From assembly GCF_019097855.1 (NCBI RefSeq), contig NZ_JAHRGL010000030.1:124001-188000 (forward strand): a stretch of 64,000 nucleotides of DNA. Reading direction: 5' to 3'. The notes beneath the pieces are model-generated. The model did not search any database, was not told where the DNA came from, and saw only the letters and a program-made list of their open reading frames with translations. Shown here one piece after another: positions 51,155 through 60,203 of the stretch. The DNA comes from Geopseudomonas aromaticivorans (GTDB taxonomy: Bacteria > Pseudomonadota > Gammaproteobacteria > Pseudomonadales > Pseudomonadaceae). Every line of letters begins with the position of its first letter. Position 1 is the first letter of the stretch. The translations under genes were made by a program, and so were the position numbers.

Positions 51155-52909
51155 TCAGAGCATCAACAGCGGCCCCGCGCTACCGGCCGGGAGCTTCAGG
51201 CCGACCTTGCGGATACGGTTGCCTTCCATCAGCGCCACCGTCCAGAGGCGGCCGGCCCACTCGACCTGGTCGCCGACCACCGGCTCGCCGCCGATCTGCT
51301 GGGTGATGAAGTGGCCGAGCTGCTGGCTGCCGTCGACGCCCTGCAGGTCGAGGCCGTAGAGCGCGGCCACCGGCCCCAGCTCGGCATCGCCCTCGAGCAC
51401 GAAGTCGCCGAAGAAGCGCAGGTCCTGGCCGCGCTTGGGCGCCTGGCTGAACAGCTTGCCGAGGGCCGGCAGGTCCTTTTCGTGGCCGATCACGCAGAGC
51501 ACGTCGCCCGCTTCGAGACGGCTGCTGCCGCTGGGGTGGAGCAGTTCGCGGCCGCGAAACAGCGCGGCGATGCGTGTGCCCTCGGGCATCTTCAGCTCGC
51601 GCAGCTGCGCGCCGATGCACCATTTGCCGGCGCCCAGACGGTAGACGAACAGCTCCCACTGGCTGGTGGGGTGGACTTCCAGCCCGGCGCGCGAGATCGG
51701 CGCCGGTTGTGGCGGCACCTCGACGCGGGTTTTGCGCGCGGCCCAGCCCAGGGTGGTGCCCTGCAGCAGCAGGGAGACCAGCACGATGAAGAACGCCACG
51801 TTGAAGAACAGCTGGGCGTGGGGCAGGCCGGCGACCAGCGGGAACACCGCGAGGATCACCGGCACCGCGCCGCGCAGGCCGATCCAAGAGATGAACAGGC
51901 GCTCGCGGAAGTGGAAGGCGCGAAACGGCAGCAGGCCGACGAACACCGCCAGCGGGCGGGCGAACAGGATCATCCACAGCGACAGGGCCAGCGCCGGCAC
52001 GGCGATCGGTAGCAGCTCGCTGGGGGTGAGCAGCAGGCCGAGGATCAGGAACATGCCGATCTGGCTGAGCCAGGCCAGGCCGTCGAACATGTGCAGGATG
52101 CCGTGGCGGTTGCGGATCGGCCGGTTGCCGAGCAGCAGGCCGCAGCTGTACACGGTGAGGATGCCGCTGCCGCCGATCTCGCCGGACACCGCGTAGAGCA
52201 TGACGCCGCCGCTGACCGCCAGCAGCGGGTACAGGCCGTCGGCCACCGACAGACGGTTGACCAGCTGCAGCAGCAGCCAGCCGCCGCCCAGACCGAGCAG
52301 GATGCCGATGCCGAACTGCTGGAGCAGGTTGAGCAGCACGTCTGCGGCGGTCAGGCTCTGCCCGGAGGCCAGCACGCCGATCAGGGTCACGGTGAGGAAC
52401 ATCGCCATCGGGTCGTTGCTGCCCGATTCGATTTCCAGGGTCGGTCCCACCCGCTCGTTGAGCCCCTTGCCGTTGAGCAGGTTGAACACCACTGCGGCGT
52501 CGGTGGAGCCGACGATGGCGCCGATCAGCATGCCTTCGAGCAGCTTGAGGTCGAACAGCCAGGCGGCGGCCAGGCCGGTCAGGCCCGAGGTGATCACCAC
52601 GCCGACGGTGGCCAGCGACATCGCCGGCCACAGCGCCACGCGGAAGGTGGCTACCCGGGTACGCATGCCGCCGTCGAGAAGGATCATCGCCAGCGCCAGG
52701 TTGCTGACCGTGTAGGCCAGCGAATAGTCGTTGAACACGATGCCGCCGATGCCGTCGACCCCGGCAAGCATGCCGACCGCGAGGAAGATCACCAGCACCG
52801 GAATGCCGACGCGCGCCGAGAACGCGCTGACCAGGATGCTGATGCCGACCAGCAGGGCGCCGATGAAGAACAGGCTGTTGACGGCAGTGGTATCCACGGT
52901 GGGCTCCAT
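51155..52909 (-). CDS. nhaP2: NhaP2-type K+(Na+)/H+ antiporter (CPA1)
   Basis: A 584-residue inner membrane exchanger with about thirteen helices in the first 390 residues. Ion-path motifs are [17 protein letters not shown] and [11 protein letters not shown], the latter with the essential Asp pair region, and [16 protein letters not shown] cytosolic regulatory part follows: an RCK-C (TrkA-C) domain at about 410-490 ([21 protein letters not shown] to [13 protein letters not shown]) and a C-terminal CorC-like domain. That combination is characteristic of NhaP2, which in Vibrio exchanges K+ for protons. Ion preference here is inferred. The ATG at 52909 lies behind ACATGGAGC... with GGAG-like spacing not certain. 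Confidence 0.9.
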   Translation of the reverse strand: MEPTVDTTAVNSLFFIGALLVGISILVSAFSARVGIPVLVIFLAVGMLAGVDGIGGIVFNDYSLAYTVSNLALAMILLDGGMRTRVATFRVALWPAMSLATVGVVITSGLTGLAAAWLFDLKLLEGMLIGAIVGSTDAAVVFNLLNGKGLNERVGPTLEIESGSNDPMAMFLTVTLIGVLASGQSLTAADVLLNLLQQFGIGILLGLGGGWLLLQLVNRLSVADGLYPLLAVSGGVMLYAVSGEIGGSGILTVYSCGLLLGNRPIRNRHGILHMFDGLAWLSQIGMFLILGLLLTPSELLPIAVPALALSLWMILFARPLAVFVGLLPFRAFHFRERLFISWIGLRGAVPVILAVFPLVAGLPHAQLFFNVAFFIVLVSLLLQGTTLGWAARKTRVEVPPQPAPISRAGLEVHPTSQWELFVYRLGAGKWCIGAQLRELKMPEGTRIAALFRGRELLHPSGSSRLEAGDVLCVIGHEKDLPALGKLFSQAPKRGQDLRFFGDFVLEGDAELGPVAALYGLDLQGVDGSQQLGHFITQQIGGEPVVGDQVEWAGRLWTVALMEGNRIRKVGLKLPAGSAGPLLML

Positions 52910-52956
52910 GTCCAGGTTGACGGCAATGCATATTCATGCATTGAACATGCCATCCG

Positions 52957-52987
52957 ATTCTAACTCGTTGATTTGGCTGGTGGTCAA
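52957..52987 (-). promoter_or_regulatory. Candidate promoter of the antiporter gene
   Basis: Minus-strand TTGACC (52982-52987) and TAGAAT (52957-52962) with a rather long 19-base spacer. Downstream in the leader is a perfect palindrome, AATGCATATTCATGCATT (52925-52942), which could bind a dimeric regulator. The rest of the 283-base gap up to rlmJ is featureless. Confidence 0.4.
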
Positions 52988-53192
52988 ATAATATCCGGCA
53001 ATTGTCTCGTCGCCCCGGGAGGGCGCCATCGCTACCAGTCTGCGCGGCCATTGTTGCAGGGCGCCGGCGGACTGCCGGCGTTGCCTGCGCAGCTGCTAAA
53101 CTGCCCGGCCTGTGGCGGGGCGCCTGCCCCGCGTTCCTTCCGTCCGTCGCCCGCCGGCGGCGGACACTGCGATCCGCCGGAATGATCCTCGA

Positions 53193-54038
53193 ATGAACTA
53201 CCGTCACGCCTTCCACGCCGGCAACCATGCCGATGTGCTCAAACATGCCGTGCTCAGCCGCCTGCTGAGTCTGATGGCACGCAAGGACAAGCCCTTCGCC
53301 TATCTCGACAGCCACGCCGGCGTCGGCCTCTACGACCTGGCCGGCGAGCAGGCCGGCAAGACCGGCGAATGGCTGCAGGGTATCGCCCGCCTGTGGGGGC
53401 GCGACGATCTGCCGGCGCTGCTGGATGATTACTGCGCGGTGATTGCCGCGCTCAACCCGGACACCGGGCTGCGCTACTACCCCGGCTCGCCGGAAATCGC
53501 CCGTCGCCTGACCCGTGACCAGGACCGCGTGCTGCTCAACGAGAAACATCCCGAGGATGGCCGGCTGCTCAAGGACAACATGGCCGGCGACCCGCGGGTC
53601 ACCGTGCACCTGGGCGAGGGCTGGCACCTGGCCAAGGCGCTGCTGCCGGTGGCCGAGAAGCGCGCGCTGCTGCTGATCGACCCGCCGTTCGAGCAGGCCG
53701 ACGAGCTGGAGCGCTGCGTCGAGTCGCTGAGCACGGCGATCGCGCGCATGCGCCAGGCGGTGGTGGCGATCTGGTATCCGATCAAGGATGCCCGCCAGCT
53801 CAAGCGCTTCTACCAGGAGCTGCAGAAGAGCGGCGCGCCCAAGCTGCTGCGCGCCGAACTGTGGGTGCATCCGAGCGACAATCCGGCCGGCCTCAACGGC
53901 TCCGGCCTGGTCATCGCCAACCCGCCGTGGCCGCTGGAGGACGAACTGCGCGAGCTGCTGCCGTATCTGGCGAGGCATTTGGCGCAGAGCCAGGGCGGCT
54001 GGCGCCTGGACTGGCTGATCGAGGAGAAGGCGGGCTGA
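53193..54038 (+). CDS. rlmJ: 23S rRNA (adenine2030-N6)-methyltransferase
   Basis: A 281-residue SAM methyltransferase that modifies A2030 in 23S rRNA. It starts [21 protein letters not shown], a family hallmark, has the SAM loop in [13 protein letters not shown], the catalytic DPPF in [12 protein letters not shown], and the C-terminal [18 protein letters not shown]. The ATG at 53193 was taken because the family sequence begins exactly there. The last five codons and the stop (GAGAAGGCGGGCTGA) are duplicated 115 bases downstream, on the far side of a repeat element. Confidence 0.95.
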   Translation: MNYRHAFHAGNHADVLKHAVLSRLLSLMARKDKPFAYLDSHAGVGLYDLAGEQAGKTGEWLQGIARLWGRDDLPALLDDYCAVIAALNPDTGLRYYPGSPEIARRLTRDQDRVLLNEKHPEDGRLLKDNMAGDPRVTVHLGEGWHLAKALLPVAEKRALLLIDPPFEQADELERCVESLSTAIARMRQAVVAIWYPIKDARQLKRFYQELQKSGAPKLLRAELWVHPSDNPAGLNGSGLVIANPPWPLEDELRELLPYLARHLAQSQGGWRLDWLIEEKAG

Positions 54039-54138
54039 GTGAGTTGCCTGATCGTGCCCACGCTCTGCGTGGGCACGCCAGCGGCCGGACGCAGAGCGTT
54101 CATGGCTGCGGGTCCCACGCAGGAGTGTGGGAGCCATC
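54039..54138. repeat. Family C palindromic repeat element inserted at the rlmJ/msrA junction
   Basis: A 100-base segment whose left part is the palindrome CGTGCCCACGCTCTGCGTGG... (54053-54078) and whose right part repeats the modules GGACGCAGAGCGTTC and CCCACGCAGGAGTGTGGGAG. The pattern 'cCCACGCTCTGCGTGGG' with 'GACGCAGAGCGTC' is familiar as a common dispersed repeat in Pseudomonas genomes. Identical 15-base copies of GAGAAGGCGGGCTGA flank it (54024-54038 and 54139-54153). Confidence 0.75.
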
Positions 54139-54153
54139 GAGAAGGCGGGCTGA

Positions 54154-54801
54154 TCAGGCCGGCAGGCACACCCCGGTGCCGCGCAGGCCGCAGTAGCCGC
54201 CGGGGTTCTTCGCCAGGTACTGCTGGTGGTAGGCCTCGGCGTAGTAGAACGGCGGTGCCTCGCGGATCTCGGTGGTGATCGCGCCGAGGCCGGCGCGGGC
54301 CAGTTCGGCGGCGTAGGCCTCGGCGCTGGCGCGCGCTTCGGCCAGCTGCGTGGGGGTGCTGCAGTAGATCGCCGAGCGGTACTGGGTGCCGACGTCGTTG
54401 CCCTGGCGCATGCCCTGGGTCGGATCATGGGCCTCCCAGAACACCTTGAGCAGGGCTTTGAGGCTGGTCTGCTGCGGGTCGTAGACCACTCGCACCACCT
54501 CGGTATGTCCGGTCAGGCCCGAGCACACCTCGTCGTAGGTCGGATTGGGCGTGAAGCCGCCGGCATAGCCCGCCGCGGTCACCCACACGCCCGGCTGCTG
54601 CCACAGGCGCCGCTCGGCGCCCCAGAAGCAGCCGAGGCCGAACTGCACTTCCTCGAGTCCTGCGGCAAACGGCGGCTGCAGCGGGTTGCCATTCACGTAG
54701 TGGCGGTCGGGAACCGGCAGCGGGCTGTCGCGCCCCGGCAGGGCCTGCTCGGCGCTGGGCAGCGCGAGCTTGTGGGCGAGGATCGGTGAACGCAGGACCA
54801 T
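54154..54801 (-). CDS. msrA: Peptide methionine-(S)-sulfoxide reductase
   Basis: A 215-residue repair enzyme. The catalytic Cys58 is in [43 protein letters not shown] and [11 protein letters not shown] complete the fold. The C-terminal segment [14 protein letters not shown] supplies the resolving cysteines. The start at 54801 ([25 protein letters not shown]) matches the longer pseudomonad type that carries about 50 residues before the core. It converges on rlmJ across the family C repeat; the stop codon TGA overlaps the right end of that duplication. Confidence 0.96.
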   Translation of the reverse strand: MVLRSPILAHKLALPSAEQALPGRDSPLPVPDRHYVNGNPLQPPFAAGLEEVQFGLGCFWGAERRLWQQPGVWVTAAGYAGGFTPNPTYDEVCSGLTGHTEVVRVVYDPQQTSLKALLKVFWEAHDPTQGMRQGNDVGTQYRSAIYCSTPTQLAEARASAEAYAAELARAGLGAITTEIREAPPFYYAEAYHQQYLAKNPGGYCGLRGTGVCLPA

Positions 54802-54888
54802 GGCGGGCCTCCCGGACGGTCGATGGGGATCAGATCGTTCAACTTGCCAGCGTCCGTCACATGTCGCAACCATTGGCCGGCGACAGGC

Positions 54889-54917
54889 TTTACCCGGTGG
54901 GGGCTATCCTGTTAACA
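54889..54917 (+). promoter_or_regulatory. Candidate promoter of the exported unknown gene at 55001
   Basis: TTTACC (54889-54894) and TTAACA (54912-54917) with a 17-base spacer, 83 bases before the ATG. Alternatively TATCCT (54905-54910) is the minus-10. Confidence 0.35.
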
Positions 54918-55000
54918 CTAGCGGCTGCCGTTGGCGCAACTGCACCGCCGTGCGCGAGAGCAGGCCGCCGGCATCGTTCATGTCACCAAGGGTAAATATC

Positions 55001-55585
55001 ATGCAATCAGGATTCATGCAGCGGCTGCGTCGCGGCCTGCTGCTGGCACTGCTGGGTGCCGCGCTGCCGGCGACGGCGGCCAGCGAGGGAGCGGTTAGCG
55101 ACGAGAGCCCGCGCGAGAAGGGCAGCGCAACCGGCAGCAGCGAGGCGAGCCTGGGGAGTGCCGAGCAGGAGCGCTATCTGGCCGAATTGCAGCGTCTGTA
55201 TCCGCGGCAGTCGTCGCGCAAGGCGCTGCTGGAACACTGCAATCGCCTGCTGGAAAGCTACGCCCTGCGGGCCGGCTATCGGGTTGGCGAGCAGCGCCCC
55301 GACGATCTGTTCTACCAGCTCAGCGTTGCCCGCTCGGGGGTGCTCAACGTGCGCGAGGAAACCCGCAGTGCCGACGGCAGCCGGGTGGCGGTGCGCAACC
55401 AGCTGGTGGAGCTGTTCGGCGTCGATCCGTTCGTGCGCTACGAGTGCCCGAACCGCGGGCCGGCCTGCCTGGTGCTCAACCCCCAGGACGGCACGCCGCT
55501 GCTGACCCTGGTGCGCGATCACACCGGGGTGGCCGAGCTGGCCAAGGCGATGACCTTTCTGATCCGCGACCTGCAGAAAGGCTGA
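55001..55585 (+). CDS. Exported protein of unknown function
   Basis: A 194-residue protein that I do not recognise. It has a typical signal peptide (MQSGFMQRLRRG, then LLLALLGAALPATAA, likely cut near residue 27), a low-complexity acidic/Ser stretch (SEGAVSDESPREKGSATGSSEASLGS) and a compact domain from about 55 with two cysteines (LEHCNRLLES and YECPNRGPACLVLNP, three Cys in all). The domain ends LVRDHTGVAELAKAMTFLIRDLQKG. The ATG at 55001 has a weak AAGGG site; a second Met at 55016 is possible. It lies between msrA and aceF, where P. aeruginosa carries dipA according to my recollection. Confidence 0.8.
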   Translation: MQSGFMQRLRRGLLLALLGAALPATAASEGAVSDESPREKGSATGSSEASLGSAEQERYLAELQRLYPRQSSRKALLEHCNRLLESYALRAGYRVGEQRPDDLFYQLSVARSGVLNVREETRSADGSRVAVRNQLVELFGVDPFVRYECPNRGPACLVLNPQDGTPLLTLVRDHTGVAELAKAMTFLIRDLQKG

Positions 55586-55602
55586 GTTCTTCGGCTGGCT
55601 GA

Positions 55603-55638
55603 AAACAACAACCCCGCCAGCTGGCGGAGTTGTTGTTG
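55603..55638. terminator. Terminator-like hairpin between the unknown gene and aceF
   Basis: ACAACAACCCCGCC (from 55603) pairs with GGCGGAGTTGTTGTT across AGCT. There is no long T-run, but the stem is extensive and stands between convergent genes. Confidence 0.7.
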
Positions 55639-55660
55639 GTGCGGCGGACGTGCGCGGCGT

Positions 55661-57283
55661 TTACAGCAGCAGCGAACGGATCTCCGCCAGCAGGTCGGCC
55701 AGGCGACGGGTGAAGCGCGCCGCGGCGGCGCCGTTGATCACCCGGTGGTCGTAGGACAGCGACAGCGGCAGCATCAGCTTGGGCTGGAACGCCTTGCCGT
55801 CCCACACCGGCTGCATGCTCGCCTTGGACACGCCGAGGATCGCCACTTCCGGCGCGTTGACGATCGGCGTGAAGCCGGTGCCGCCAATGTGACCGAGGCT
55901 GGAGATGGTGAAGCAGGCGCCCTGCATGTCGTCGGCGGAGAGCTTCTTGGTGCGCGCCTTCTCCGCCAGTTCGGCGGCCTCGGCGGACAGTTGCAGCAGG
56001 CTCTTCTGGTCGACGTTCTTGATCACCGGCACCAGCAGTCCGTCCGGGGTGTCCACGGCGAAGCCGATGTGCACGTACTTCTTGCGGATCAGCGCCTTGC
56101 CGCTGGGGGCCAGCGAGCTGTTGAAGTCCGGCAGCTCGCGCAGCACGTGGGCGCAGGCCTTGAGCAGGAACGGCAGCACGGTCAGCTTGACGCCGGCCTT
56201 CTCGGCCGCCGCCTTCTGCGCCACGCGGAAGGCTTCCAGCTCGCTGATGTCGGCCGACTCGAACTGGGTCACGTGCGGCACGTTGAGCCAGCTGCGATGC
56301 AGGTTGGCGGCGCCGACCTGCATCAGGCGGGTCATTGCCACTTCTTCCACTTCGCCGAAGCGGCTGAAGTCGATTTCCGGAATCGGCGGGATGCCGGCGC
56401 CGGAGGTTGCGCCGGCTGCCGGCGCGGCCTTGGCCTTGTTCATCATCGCCTTGACGTAGGCCTGCACGTCTTCCTTGACCACCCGGCCTTTCGGGCCGCT
56501 GGCCGGCACGTCGACCAGCTCCACGCCGAACTCGCGGGCCAGCATGCGTACCGCCGGGCCGGCGTGCACCTTGCCGGCCGGGCGCTTGGGCGCCTCGACC
56601 AGCGGGGCGATGGCCGCCACAGGCGGTTCTGCCGCTGCCGGGGCAGGCGCTGCAGCCGGAGCCGGAGCCGGTGCGGAGGCGGTCACGGGCGCGGCGGCCG
56701 GCGCAACACCGGCCACGCGCAGGGTGAGGATCAGCGCGCCGGTGCCGACCTCGTCGTTGAGCTTGACCGCCACGCTGTCGACGGTGCCGGCCTGCGGGCA
56801 GGGGATTTCCATGCTCGCCTTGTCCGACTCCAGCACCAGCAGCGACTGGTCGGCTTCGACCACGTCGCCGGGCTTGACCAGCAGTTCGATGATGCGTGCC
56901 TTGCCGGCCGAGCCGATGTCCGGCACATGCACCTGCTGCAGGCTTTCGCCGACCGGCGCTGCAGGTGCAGGGGCAGGCTCGGCAGCCACCGGGGCGGCCG
57001 TCGGGGCTTGGGCCGCCGGCGCACTCACGGCGGGAGCCGCGGCGCTGGCGCCCTCGGCTTCCAGCTCGAGCAGTTCGTCGCCGGTCTTCAGCTTGTCGCC
57101 CAGCTTGATCTTCAGGCTCTTGATCACCCCGGCCTTGGGCGCGGGGATCTCCATGCTGGCCTTGTCGGACTCCAGGGTCAGCAGGCTCTGGTCGGCCTCG
57201 ATGCGGTCGCCGACCTTGACCAGCAGTTCGATCACTTCACCATCGCCGCTGCCGATATCGGGTACGCGAATCAGTTCACTCAT
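55661..57283 (-). CDS. aceF: Pyruvate dehydrogenase complex E2, dihydrolipoyl acetyltransferase
   Basis: A 540-residue core enzyme of the pyruvate dehydrogenase complex. It has two lipoyl domains with lipoylated Lys41 and Lys155 (both in ESDKASMEIP), joined by Ala/Pro-rich linkers, a peripheral-subunit-binding domain (HAGPAVRMLAREFGVELVDV near 260), and a C-terminal catalytic domain with the active-site His in SYDHRVINGAAAARF. The catalytic motif has Asn where many E2s have Asp (DHRVxDG); from memory this is normal for the Azotobacter/Pseudomonas E2p. The ATG at 57283 follows GGAGAGAAG. It lies 11 bases after aceE. Confidence 0.97.
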   Translation of the reverse strand: MSELIRVPDIGSGDGEVIELLVKVGDRIEADQSLLTLESDKASMEIPAPKAGVIKSLKIKLGDKLKTGDELLELEAEGASAAAPAVSAPAAQAPTAAPVAAEPAPAPAAPVGESLQQVHVPDIGSAGKARIIELLVKPGDVVEADQSLLVLESDKASMEIPCPQAGTVDSVAVKLNDEVGTGALILTLRVAGVAPAAAPVTASAPAPAPAAAPAPAAAEPPVAAIAPLVEAPKRPAGKVHAGPAVRMLAREFGVELVDVPASGPKGRVVKEDVQAYVKAMMNKAKAAPAAGATSGAGIPPIPEIDFSRFGEVEEVAMTRLMQVGAANLHRSWLNVPHVTQFESADISELEAFRVAQKAAAEKAGVKLTVLPFLLKACAHVLRELPDFNSSLAPSGKALIRKKYVHIGFAVDTPDGLLVPVIKNVDQKSLLQLSAEAAELAEKARTKKLSADDMQGACFTISSLGHIGGTGFTPIVNAPEVAILGVSKASMQPVWDGKAFQPKLMLPLSLSYDHRVINGAAAARFTRRLADLLAEIRSLLL

Positions 57284-57294
57284 CGCTTCTCTCC

Positions 57295-59943
<2,649 letters not shown>

Positions 59944-60092
59944 GGCTTGCTCCAGGGCGGAAAGGCTTCCAGAATCGAAAGCCGTATATAAAGCGCGGTC
60001 GGGCTTGTGGGCGATCGCGGCGGATTTTGTGGTTTTCGGGTTGCGACGCTGTTGCAGCGTGCTCCACCTGCCAGGGGTCACCCGGCGACTCG

Positions 60093-60107
60093 TGTAGTTT
60101 TACTACA
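60093..60107. promoter_or_regulatory. GntR-type palindromic operator 1 (aceE/glnE region)
   Basis: TGTAGTTTTACTACA, a perfect 6-3-6 inverted repeat (TGTAGT-TTT-ACTACA) with the GTnnnAC core of FadR/PdhR-subfamily GntR regulators. It is 150 bases upstream of aceE. Confidence 0.6.
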
Positions 60108-60144
60108 TGTTTGCGACAAAAGCAGCTCCCTACGACAAAAGTTG

Positions 60145-60159
60145 AGTAGCAAAACTACA
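60145..60159. promoter_or_regulatory. GntR-type palindromic operator 2 (aceE/glnE region)
   Basis: AGTAGCAAAACTACA; its complement TGTAGTTTTGCTACT matches operator 1 at 13 of 15 positions. Its centre is 52 bases, about five helical turns, from the centre of operator 1. Between the two are two direct copies of CGACAAAAG (60114-60122 and 60133-60141), whose complement contains TTGTCG, a possible minus-35 for aceE. Confidence 0.55.
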
Positions 60160-60203
60160 GCGCGCCTCGACGGCGGCGGCCAAGGTGCCGCTAAGGATAG
60201 ATC

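Noticed and set aside
51180-54428. A 1082-codon minus-strand frame crossing the antiporter, rlmJ and part of msrA
   Set aside because: It covers three genes in the wrong frame or strand and has no recognisable domain.
55661-57283. Asn instead of Asp in the AceF catalytic motif (DHRVING)
   Set aside because: From memory this is the normal residue in Azotobacter and Pseudomonas E2p, so it is not a defect.
59944-60081. A 46-residue N-terminal extension of AceE
   Set aside because: AceE proteins begin at MQDLDPVETQEW; the extension would run through the leader.
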